A DNA stretch of 64,000 nucleotides from Lacinutrix venerupis. Lineage in GTDB: Bacteria > Bacteroidota > Bacteroidia > Flavobacteriales > Flavobacteriaceae. Below the pieces are notes generated by a model. That model had not been told where the DNA came from and made no database searches. It was given only the letters and a program-made list of their open reading frames with translations. A program made the translations under genes and the position numbers. Where the stretch lies: positions 124,001 to 188,000 of the forward strand of contig NZ_RCCH01000007.1 in NCBI RefSeq assembly GCF_003663945.1, in the 5' to 3' direction. Of the stretch, positions 57,149 through 64,000 are shown piece after piece. The first letter of the stretch is position 1, and the number at the start of each line of letters is the position of its first letter.

Positions 57149-58303
57149 ATGAACTATTTTTCTTCAGAATTTAAATTAGGCATCCTTGGCGGTGGACAGC
57201 TAGGGAAAATGATGCTTTATAATACCAGAAAATTTGATATTCAAACCTATGTTTTAGACCCAAGTGATGAAGCGCCTTCTAAAATGGCATGTAATGCTTT
57301 TTCTAAAGGAGATTTAATGGATTTTGATACTGTTTATAACTTTGGAAAACAAGTAGATGTTTTAACTTTTGAGATTGAAAACGTTAATGTAGATGCGCTA
57401 GAAAAACTTGAAAGTGAAGGTATTAAAGTATATCCTAGCTCTAAAAATTTAAGAACTATTCAAAATAAGGCAAAACAAAAATTATTTTATTTAGACCGTA
57501 ATTTACCAACTTCAGAATTTTCTAGATTTGCTTATGCTTCAGAAATTGAAGATGCTATTTTAAATGGCGGAATAAAATTTCCTTTTGTATGGAAAAGTGC
57601 ACAATTTGGCTACGATGGTACTGGCGTAAAAGTTGTACGCAGTATGGACGATTTAAAAGGCCTACCTAAAGATGAGTGTATTGCAGAAGAACTTATAGAT
57701 TTTAAAAACGAATTAGCGGTAATTGTTGCAAGAAATCCAGACGGAGAAATTAAAACGTATCCTGTTGTAGAAATGGAATTTCATCCAGAAGCAAATCAAG
57801 TTGAATATGTAATTTGCCCAGCCAGAATTCCTGAAGATATTGCAAAGAAAGCTCAAGAAGTGGCTTTAAAAGTCTCTAAAGCATTTAATCATGTTGGTTT
57901 ATTAGCTGTTGAAATGTTTCAAACTCAAGATGATGAAATTTTAATAAACGAAGTTGCACCAAGACCTCACAACTCTGGACACCAAACTATTGAAGCTAGC
58001 TATACCTCTCAATTTGAGCAACATATTCGTGCTATTTTAAATCTCCCATTAGGAAAAACAGATAGTAAAGTTGGTGGTATAATGGTAAACTTAGTTGGAG
58101 CCGAAAATTATACTGGCGATGTTGTATATAAAAATATTGCCGAAATTATGAAAATGGAAGGCGTTACGCCACATATTTATGGGAAGAAACAAACAAGACC
58201 GTTTCGTAAAATGGGACATGTAACCATTGTAAATAAAGACTTAAATGTTGCAAGACAAATTGCTGAAAAAGTAAAAAACACAATTAAAGTAATAAGTAAA
58301 TAA
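57149..58303 (+). CDS. purK: N5-carboxyaminoimidazole ribonucleotide synthase
   Basis: 384 residues. ATP-grasp enzyme that carboxylates AIR in purine synthesis: GILGGGQLGKMMLY at the N-terminus, KSAQFGYDGTGVKVV, VEMFQTQDDEILINEVAPRP, HNSGHQTIEA, and HIYGKKQTRPFRKMGHVT. The stop is 2 bases before purE, its partner in the pathway. Confidence 0.96.
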   Translation: MNYFSSEFKLGILGGGQLGKMMLYNTRKFDIQTYVLDPSDEAPSKMACNAFSKGDLMDFDTVYNFGKQVDVLTFEIENVNVDALEKLESEGIKVYPSSKNLRTIQNKAKQKLFYLDRNLPTSEFSRFAYASEIEDAILNGGIKFPFVWKSAQFGYDGTGVKVVRSMDDLKGLPKDECIAEELIDFKNELAVIVARNPDGEIKTYPVVEMEFHPEANQVEYVICPARIPEDIAKKAQEVALKVSKAFNHVGLLAVEMFQTQDDEILINEVAPRPHNSGHQTIEASYTSQFEQHIRAILNLPLGKTDSKVGGIMVNLVGAENYTGDVVYKNIAEIMKMEGVTPHIYGKKQTRPFRKMGHVTIVNKDLNVARQIAEKVKNTIKVISK

Positions 58304-58305
58304 TT

Positions 58306-58791
58306 ATGAGTAAAGTAGGCGTAATTATGGGAAGTGATAGTGATCTTCCAATAATGCAAGAAGCAATAGACATATTAAAAGATTTTAATATTGAAGTAGA
58401 AGTTGATATTGTTTCCGCACATAGAACACCAGAAAAATTATTCGACTATAGTAAAAATGCACATACACGTGGCATTAAAGCTATTGTAGCTGGAGCTGGA
58501 GGAGCAGCACATTTACCAGGAATGGTCGCTTCATTATCTCCATTACCAGTTATTGGAGTTCCTGTAAAGAGCAGAAATTCTATAGATGGTTGGGATTCAA
58601 TTCTATCAATACTACAAATGCCTGGTGGTGTTCCTGTTGCAACAGTAGCTTTAAATGGAGCAAAAAATGCTGGAATATTAGCAGCTCAAATTATTGGAGC
58701 TAGTGACCAAAGCGTACTAAATAAAATTATAGCCTATAAAGAAGAATTAAAACTTAAGGTAGAAACTGCCAGTAAAAAAGTAAGAAAATAA
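58306..58791 (+). CDS. purE: N5-CAIR mutase
   Basis: 161 residues. Class I PurE: GVIMGSDSDLPIMQEA, VSAHRTPEKLFDYSKNA, AGAGGAAHLPGM, GVPVKS and SILQMPGGVPVATVA. Rearranges N5-CAIR to CAIR directly after PurK. A terminator begins at its stop codon. Confidence 0.97.
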   Translation: MSKVGVIMGSDSDLPIMQEAIDILKDFNIEVEVDIVSAHRTPEKLFDYSKNAHTRGIKAIVAGAGGAAHLPGMVASLSPLPVIGVPVKSRNSIDGWDSILSILQMPGGVPVATVALNGAKNAGILAAQIIGASDQSVLNKIIAYKEELKLKVETASKKVRK

Positions 58792-58815
58792 AAAAGCCCA
58801 GTCTCCTGGGCTTTT
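58791..58815. terminator. Intrinsic terminator after purE
   Basis: AAAAGCCCA / TGGGCTTTT with a 6-base loop. T runs occur on both strands; on the minus strand it could also end the possible small RNA copy A. Confidence 0.8.
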
Positions 58816-58860
58816 ATCGCTATTAATCTTTCTATATGCTGAGTATAAGTACTCACATCA
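58791..58860 (-). ncRNA. Possible small RNA, copy A
   Basis: On the minus strand: hairpin TGAGTA/TACTCA (58840-58855), then the 13-base stretch GATTAATAGCGAT (58816-58828), then the terminator hairpin with T run. The same order occurs in copy B. No good promoter box was found for this copy. The existence of a transcript is inferred. Confidence 0.35.
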
Positions 58861-58986
58861 AAAAAACTTATAGCAAAACTCCTAATTTTGTATATTATTC
58901 AATTATATAAGATTAAAAACATTTGCAAATTCGATTAAAAGCAAAAATATTCGACAAAAAGCATTATGGTGTAATCTATTTTGTAG

Positions 58987-59078
58987 GCATAAAAAAAAGC
59001 CTCAAAATAATTTGAGGCTTTTCATCGCTATTAATCAATAATTTTAATGAGAGTAACCAGCTCTCTAGAAAAAATATG
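58987..59078 (-). ncRNA. Possible small RNA, copy B
   Basis: On the minus strand a -7 box TAAATTTG (59082-59089) is followed by hairpin GAGAG/CTCTC (59049-59065), the 13-base GATTAATAGCGAT (59024-59036) and a terminator stem AAAAGCCTCAAA/TTTGAGGCTTTT (58995-59022) with eight T. This would give an RNA of about 90 bases. The rest of the 58816-59158 gap has no gene that I can see. Confidence 0.4.
58995..59022. terminator. Intrinsic terminator in the purE-M3 gap
   Basis: Perfect 12-bp stem with 4-base loop. The longer T run is on the minus strand. Confidence 0.75.
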
Positions 59079-59158
59079 GTGCAAATTTATAACTAATTTC
59101 GATTTTTTACATGTTTTTTTTACAAAAAAAATAACAGATTTAAACTATTACATTACAA

Positions 59159-61192
59159 ATGAACACATTAACAACATATTTTTCGACAAAATACAACTCT
59201 GCTCCATTCACAAAAATTAAAAATGAAGACTATAAACCTTCAATTTTAAAGCTTATTAAAGACACTCAAAAAGAAATCGAGGCTATAGTAAGTAATACCG
59301 AAGCTCCAACATTTAAAAATACTATAGAAGCTCTAGAGTTTTCAGGACAGCAATTAGACCGTGTTACTAGCATTTTTTTTAATTTAAATTCTGCCGAAAC
59401 AAATGATGAAATTCAAAAAATAGCACAAGAAATTTCTCCAATACTTACAGAGTTTGGAAATGATATAACTTTAAATGAAGATTTGTTTAAACGCGTAAAA
59501 GCTGTTTATGAGCAAAAAGAAAGTTTAAACCTAACAACAGAACAACTCACGCTATTAGATAAAAAATACAAAAGCTTCTCTAGAAATGGTGCCAATTTAA
59601 ACGAAGACGATAAAATTAAACTTCGAGATATAGACAAAAAATTAGCACAATTAAAACTTAAGTTTGGAGAAAATGTACTTGCCGAAACCAACAAATACGA
59701 GCTTCATTTAACCAACGAAACTGATGTTTCTGGGCTACCAGATGGCGCTAAAGAAGCTGCAAAACAACTTGCAGAAAGCAAAAACATAGAAGGCTATATT
59801 ATTACACTAGATTACCCAAGTTATATACCTTTTATGACCTATGCAGAAAATCGTGAACTTAGAGAAAAGCTATCTAAAGCAGCTGGAAGCAAAGCATTTA
59901 AAGGCGATGATTTAGACAACCAAAATATTGTTTTAGGAATTGCAAACCTACGCCATAAACGCGCAAACATTTTGGGCTATAAAACACATGCCAATTTTGT
60001 TCTAGAAGAGCGCATGGCACAAACACCAGAAAAAGTACTTGCTTTTTTAAACGATTTACTTTCTAAAGCTAAACCTGCTGCAGAAAACGAATTTAAAAGT
60101 TTAGAAAACTTTGCAAAAGAAATAGACAATATAGAGCAGTTACAAAAATGGGATGCTGCTTATTATGCCGAAAAACTAAAACAAAAACTATTTAATTTAG
60201 ATGACGAGCAACTTAAACCATATTTTAAATTAGAAAATGTTATTGATGGCGCATTTACAGTTGCCAAAAAATTATTCGGACTTCATTTTGAAATAATAAA
60301 TGATATAGACAAATACCATGAAGATGTATTAACATACAAAGTAACAAATGCTAATGGCGAATTAGTGTCTATATTTTATGCCGATTTCTTTCCAAGAAAA
60401 GGAAAAAGAAATGGTGCCTGGATGACGAGTTATAAATCTCAGTTTGTTAAAAATGGTAAGGAAGAAAGGCCTCATGTATCTATAGTTTGTAATTTTACTA
60501 AACCAACAAAAAGCAAACCTTCATTACTAACTTTTAACGAAGTTACAACTCTATTTCATGAATTTGGTCATGCATTACACGGTATGCTTGCCAATACAGT
60601 TTACCCAAGTTTATCTGGAACTAGCGTATATTGGGATTTTGTAGAGCTACCAAGCCAAGTTATGGAAAACTGGTGTTACGAAAAAGAAGCTTTAGAGTTG
60701 TTTGCTAAACATTATGAAACTGGAGAAGTTATACCAATGGATTTAGTAAACAAAATTAAAGAGTCAGCGACTTTCCATGAAGGCATGCAAACACTTAGGC
60801 AAATTAGTTTTGGACTTTTAGACATGGCTTGGCATGGCAGCGAATCTTTAGAAAAAGTCAAAAATGTAAAAGCTTTTGAAAACAAAGCTTTTGAAGACAC
60901 AAAATTATATCCAGATGTAGCAGAAAACTGTATGAGTACAGCTTTTGCTCACATTTTTCAAGGAGGTTACAGCTCTGGTTACTACAGTTATAAATGGGCA
61001 GAAGTATTAGATGCCGATGCTTTCGACTATTTTAAACAAAACGGTATTTTTAACAAAGACATTGCAACCAAATTTAAAGACAACGTATTATCTCAAGGCG
61101 GAACAGAAAACCCAATGACTTTATACAAACGCTTTAGAGGCCAAGAACCAAAGCCAGAAGCCTTATTAAAAAGAGCTGGTTTAATTAAATAA
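59159..61192 (+). CDS. M3 family oligopeptidase
   Basis: 677 residues. Zinc metallopeptidase of the thimet oligopeptidase/Dcp group; zinc site HEFGH (His467, Glu468, His471) in VTTLFHEFGHALHGML, with YWDFVELPSQVMENW and the C-terminal FAHIFQGGYSSGYYSYKWAE. No signal peptide, so it is probably cytosolic and degrades short peptides. Related to PrlC/Dcp; substrate range cannot be told. Confidence 0.94.
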   Translation: MNTLTTYFSTKYNSAPFTKIKNEDYKPSILKLIKDTQKEIEAIVSNTEAPTFKNTIEALEFSGQQLDRVTSIFFNLNSAETNDEIQKIAQEISPILTEFGNDITLNEDLFKRVKAVYEQKESLNLTTEQLTLLDKKYKSFSRNGANLNEDDKIKLRDIDKKLAQLKLKFGENVLAETNKYELHLTNETDVSGLPDGAKEAAKQLAESKNIEGYIITLDYPSYIPFMTYAENRELREKLSKAAGSKAFKGDDLDNQNIVLGIANLRHKRANILGYKTHANFVLEERMAQTPEKVLAFLNDLLSKAKPAAENEFKSLENFAKEIDNIEQLQKWDAAYYAEKLKQKLFNLDDEQLKPYFKLENVIDGAFTVAKKLFGLHFEIINDIDKYHEDVLTYKVTNANGELVSIFYADFFPRKGKRNGAWMTSYKSQFVKNGKEERPHVSIVCNFTKPTKSKPSLLTFNEVTTLFHEFGHALHGMLANTVYPSLSGTSVYWDFVELPSQVMENWCYEKEALELFAKHYETGEVIPMDLVNKIKESATFHEGMQTLRQISFGLLDMAWHGSESLEKVKNVKAFENKAFEDTKLYPDVAENCMSTAFAHIFQGGYSSGYYSYKWAEVLDADAFDYFKQNGIFNKDIATKFKDNVLSQGGTENPMTLYKRFRGQEPKPEALLKRAGLIK

Positions 61193-61326
61193 TTTTAAGC
61201 CTTTAAAAGGTTCATTTTACGCGCTTTTGTCTAGATTACACTTAAAAAGCATCGGATATTATATAATAAGCTGCACTAAATAAATAATAAGTATTTTTTA
61301 ATTACTTTTGAAAAAAATTCTAACTA

Positions 61327-61881
61327 ATGCCAAATCACAAAATAGATCCAAATCAATGGATTACTTTATATAGTGATTACTTATTTAACTATACAGTTTC
61401 TCGAGTAAGCGATAGAGATATGGCTCAAGATTTAGTATCCGAAACATTTTTGGCCGGATTAAAATCTATGAAAAATTTTAAAGGCGAAGCAAGTGAGCGT
61501 ACTTGGCTAATTTCAATTTTAAAAAGAAAAATTATAGATTACTATCGTAAAATAAACTCTAATAAAGGCAAAGCCGAAGTTAGAATGACCTACAATAACG
61601 ATACAGAGACTGAAGGTGATTGGTTACAAGAACGCGTAGCAGATCCTTTTGATAAAACAGCCGAAGACACTATCGAAAATACAGAATTAGGTGTTGCTAT
61701 AAATAACTGTTTAGAAAAATTACCAACAAAACAAGCTCAAGTTTTCGAAATGAAAACGATATTAAATTATGATACCGAAGCTATTTGTAATGAATTAAAT
61801 ATTACTGCGTCTAACCTATGGGTAATCATCCATAGAACAAGAACTGCAATGGCTGGTTGTCTTGAAAAAAATTGGTTTTAA
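61327..61881 (+). CDS. ECF sigma factor
   Basis: 184 residues. Region 2 (about 18-85: DYLFNYTVSRVSDRDMAQDL, then SETFLAG, RTWLISILKRKIIDYYRK) and region 4 (about 125-180: CLEKLPTKQAQVFEMKTILN, then ICNELNITASNLWVIIHRTR). The next gene starts one base after its stop and encodes a ZAS-like protein, so the two likely form a sigma/anti-sigma pair. The signal and regulon are unknown. Confidence 0.92.
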   Translation: MPNHKIDPNQWITLYSDYLFNYTVSRVSDRDMAQDLVSETFLAGLKSMKNFKGEASERTWLISILKRKIIDYYRKINSNKGKAEVRMTYNNDTETEGDWLQERVADPFDKTAEDTIENTELGVAINNCLEKLPTKQAQVFEMKTILNYDTEAICNELNITASNLWVIIHRTRTAMAGCLEKNWF

Positions 61882-61882
61882 A

Positions 61883-62137
61883 ATGAGTAATAAATTATTT
61901 TTAAGTTGTGAAGAAGCAAACCATACTTGCGATAAGTCGCAGTATAAAGAAGCTACTTTTTTAGAAAAAATAAAATTAAATCTTCACTTAATTTTTTGTG
62001 CAGCTTGTAGAAAATATTCAAGAAATAACGCCAAACTAACAAAACTTGTGCGTAAAAAACCTGTAAAATTAAACACAAACGAAAAATCTAAACTACAATC
62101 TACTTTTGAAAAAGAGTTAATGAAGCATAATAATTAG
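61883..62137 (+). CDS. Small zinc-binding anti-sigma-like protein
   Basis: 84 residues, no membrane segment. It carries HLIFCAAC, the Hx3Cx2C motif of zinc-binding anti-sigma proteins, with earlier Cys residues (SCEEANHTCDKS). The ATG at 61883 is chosen, immediately after the sigma factor stop; the longer frame overlaps the sigma gene. Its last 21 bases overlap the convergent UbiA-like gene. Confidence 0.82.
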   Translation: MSNKLFLSCEEANHTCDKSQYKEATFLEKIKLNLHLIFCAACRKYSRNNAKLTKLVRKKPVKLNTNEKSKLQSTFEKELMKHNN

Positions 62138-62947
62138 TAACCATATAATTGGAATACTTTCAACCCAAAAAGAGCTATAATAATAGCTCTTTTTTTTATT
62201 TGCTAACATTAAAAAAAATGCAGTTATAACTGCTACTAATAGAGTAGAAATAATTTCATTTTGAGGCAATTCATCTTTAAAAAATTCAGTAAAAAAAAAT
62301 ATTATCAACAATATTAAACCTATTATTTTTGTTTGCTTGACTCCTATTTTTTGAGGGATTGTAGCTAACCTTAAGCTATCAAATTTTAAATCCCTAATCT
62401 CAAAAGGTAACATTAAAACAATTACAAAAATAAAATGCTGAAATGCTAAAAAATAAACGTCTGCGTTAAAACTAATATTAGCTTCAATTAATGGCAAAAA
62501 CACTGTTACTCCAGCCCAAACTAAAGCTATAACATAAACTTTTAAACCACTTACATCTCTTAAATTTTGCTGGTGATCTAAATACATTTTTTTGGGTATA
62601 AACGGAATGGCGTATAAAAAAGTTATAATTCCAAAAACAACAATAAAAATTAATGTTTTTATCTGCAATTGCAAAGCATAATAACACAATAACAGAAAGC
62701 AAAAAAATGAGAATATTTGAATAACTTTTAAAGCATTAGTTAAACTACGATGGTGAAATTTTGCAATACCAAAATACTTTACAAAGTTATAACCTGTAAT
62801 GGTTGCAAAAAATGTAAAAAGCAAGACCTTTTCGTTATAGAAAACATCATGCTTTATTAACACAATCCAGCTTAACGAACACACAGCTAAAGCAACGTGA
62901 ATGCTACTATTTAAGTAAAAATCGAAAAACTGTTTTAGTATTCGCAT
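62117..62947 (-). CDS. UbiA-like polytopic membrane protein
   Basis: 276 residues with about eight membrane segments. The second aspartate motif of UbiA prenyltransferases is recognisable (LPFEIRDLKFDSLRLATIPQ, then KIGV), but the first one (NDxxDxxxD) is not: the matching region reads TGYNFVKYFGIAK. It may be a diverged or inactive relative. The start codon lies 5 bases after a promoter box, which suggests a leaderless mRNA. The C-terminal coding region contains a terminator for the opposite strand. Confidence 0.75.
   Translation of the reverse strand: MRILKQFFDFYLNSSIHVALAVCSLSWIVLIKHDVFYNEKVLLFTFFATITGYNFVKYFGIAKFHHRSLTNALKVIQIFSFFCFLLLCYYALQLQIKTLIFIVVFGIITFLYAIPFIPKKMYLDHQQNLRDVSGLKVYVIALVWAGVTVFLPLIEANISFNADVYFLAFQHFIFVIVLMLPFEIRDLKFDSLRLATIPQKIGVKQTKIIGLILLIIFFFTEFFKDELPQNEIISTLLVAVITAFFLMLANKKKSYYYSSFWVESIPIIWLLIIMLH
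62167..62197 (+). terminator. Terminator inside the convergent coding sequence
   Basis: AAAAAGAGCTAT / ATAGCTCTTTTT with a 4-base loop and a T run on the plus strand. It would end the sigma/anti-sigma transcript but lies within the UbiA-like gene, where it is read as KKKSYYYSSF. Confidence 0.75.
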
Positions 62948-62951
62948 TATA

Positions 62952-62959
62952 CAAAGTTA
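62952..62959 (-). promoter_or_regulatory. -7 promoter element of the UbiA-like gene
   Basis: TAACTTTG on the minus strand, 4 bases before the ATG (62947). Confidence 0.45.
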
Positions 62960-63033
62960 ATCAAACTGTTCATAACCATAGAATTTGGTTAAAAACTTTC
63001 AATTTTTAGAGAAAAATTACTTTAAGTTTTCAG

Positions 63034-63041
63034 TATTTTTG
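63034..63041 (+). promoter_or_regulatory. -7 promoter element of gcvP
   Basis: TATTTTTG matches TAnnTTTG, 25 bases before the ATG at 63067. I see no glycine riboswitch in the 119-base upstream region. Confidence 0.5.
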
Positions 63042-63066
63042 CAAAACAAAATTTACACACAACTAC

Positions 63067-64000
63067 ATGAACACACATTCTTTCGCATTGCGCCACATTG
63101 GACCAAGAGAAGACGATCAAAAACTAATGCTTGATGCCATTGGTGTTGATAGTTTAGAGCAGCTTATTTACGAAACTATTCCAGACGATATTCGTTTAAA
63201 AGAAGATTTAGATTTAGATGCTGCAATGGGCGAATTTGATTATTCATCACATATAAATGAACTTTCTAAACTTAATAAAATTTACAAAACTTATATTGGT
63301 TTAGGTTATCATCCAACTATTTTGCCCGCTGTAATACAGCGCAACATTTTAGAAAACCCAGGTTGGTATACAGCCTACACACCTTATCAAGCAGAAATTG
63401 CTCAAGGTCGTTTAGAGGCCTTATTAAATTTTCAAACCATGGTTATTGATTTAACAGGTATGGAAATTGCTAACGCATCACTTTTAGACGAAAGTACAGC
63501 CGCAGCAGAAGCAATGAGCATGCTTTTTGCAGTTAGAGACCGTTCTCAAAAAAAGGATAAGGTTAATAAGTTTTTTGTATCAGACTTAGTATTACCTCAA
63601 ACCATAGATTTACTAGAAACTAGAGCAAAACCTATTGGTATAGAATTAATCATAGGTAACGAGGCAGAATATAATTTATCTAATGAATATTTTGGTGCAT
63701 TATTACAGTATCCAGGTAAAAACGGGCAAATAACAGATATAAAATCTTTTATTGAAAAAGCCAATGCCGAAAATATAAAAGTTGCAGTAGCGGCAGATAT
63801 TTTAAGCCTTGTAAAACTAGAAGCTCCAGGAAAATTTGGTGCAGATGTTGTAGTTGGTACAACACAACGTTTTGGAATCCCTATGGGTTACGGTGGGCCT
63901 CACGCAGCATATTTTGCAACAAAAAAAACGTACAAACGTGATGTTCCTGGTCGTATTATTGGTGTAACAAAAGATGTTAACAACAATAGAGCCTTACGTA
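63067..64000 (+). CDS. gcvP: Glycine dehydrogenase (decarboxylating), P protein, 5' part
   Basis: The frame is open to the right edge, 311 codons visible of a protein normally near 950 residues. The start [78 protein letters not shown] and [16 protein letters not shown] are diagnostic. It decarboxylates glycine with PLP and loads the H-protein lipoyl group. The PLP lysine lies beyond the window. Confidence 0.96.
   Translation, partial: MNTHSFALRHIGPREDDQKLMLDAIGVDSLEQLIYETIPDDIRLKEDLDLDAAMGEFDYSSHINELSKLNKIYKTYIGLGYHPTILPAVIQRNILENPGWYTAYTPYQAEIAQGRLEALLNFQTMVIDLTGMEIANASLLDESTAAAEAMSMLFAVRDRSQKKDKVNKFFVSDLVLPQTIDLLETRAKPIGIELIIGNEAEYNLSNEYFGALLQYPGKNGQITDIKSFIEKANAENIKVAVAADILSLVKLEAPGKFGADVVVGTTQRFGIPMGYGGPHAAYFATKKTYKRDVPGRIIGVTKDVNNNRALR

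Noticed and set aside
58836-58910. 24-codon frame in the purE-M3 gap
   Set aside because: Too short, no promoter in the right place, and it overlaps the hairpin of the possible small RNA.
62948-63066. Glycine riboswitch before gcvP
   Set aside because: The region is short and AT-rich and I see no conserved aptamer core or tandem structure.

Overview
The window is AT-rich, gene-dense DNA from a member of the Flavobacteriaceae (phylum Bacteroidota). Supporting signs are the gliding genes gldB-gldC, a type IX secretion C-terminal sorting domain, many small lipoproteins, an HPRT-adenylate kinase fusion, a fused alpha/beta E1 of a 2-oxoacid dehydrogenase, and promoters of the Bacteroidota type (TTG, then TAnnTTTG) instead of the usual -35/-10 boxes. 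I cannot name the genus. No rRNA, tRNA, CRISPR array, transposase or prophage was seen.

Layout. 1-15 kb is mostly housekeeping: the 3' end of lipA, gap, a TPR hybrid histidine kinase, lpxK, a Nif3-like protein with a coiled-coil zinc-ribbon relative, lipoprotein MsrA, dnaG, an atypical LuxR-type response regulator, nadE, gldB-gldC, a T9SS-secreted adhesin-like protein and rlmN. 15.4-20.9 kb is a branched-chain amino/keto-acid catabolic block (E1, ilvE, E2) with a divergent Lrp/AsnC regulator. 20.9-35.5 kb is a phenylacetate catabolic cluster on the minus strand, read as paaR-E-A-B-C-D-G-H-I-thiolase-paaZ, a serine-hydrolase lipoprotein, an enoyl-CoA hydratase and paaY. No PaaK-like CoA ligase is present. 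35.5-64 kb returns to mixed core genes: a rhodanese, a frameshifted DUF4230 gene, a GSCFA protein, alaS, an M23 peptidase, a MerR regulator, a LemA plus three TPM-domain proteins, an outer-membrane beta-barrel protein, the GTPases der, era and obg, an ArsR-SdpI pair, hpt-adk, purK-purE, an M3 peptidase, an ECF sigma factor with a zinc anti-sigma-like protein, a UbiA-like membrane protein and the 5' end of gcvP.

The catabolic block 15.4-34 kb differs from its surroundings. Its junctions hold at least fourteen short palindromes, three copies of an approximately 80-bp element with GCGTTA...TAACGC ends, and several long hairpins; I saw none of these elsewhere in the window. Some palindromes sit on stop codons or directly before start codons. 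A related repeat lies in frame inside both the E1 and E2 genes and gives the same peptide core, SSSAVE. The paa promoter carries a palindrome close to the known PaaR operator, and the Lrp-bkd divergent region carries an AT palindrome.

Other points of note are a gene without a usual start codon inside the paa block (21574-21867), a PaaZ with an extra DinB-like domain, a DnaG and a zinc-ribbon protein that have lost their zinc ligands, a response regulator with Glu in place of the phospho-acceptor Asp, and a tandem pair of possible small RNAs downstream of purE.
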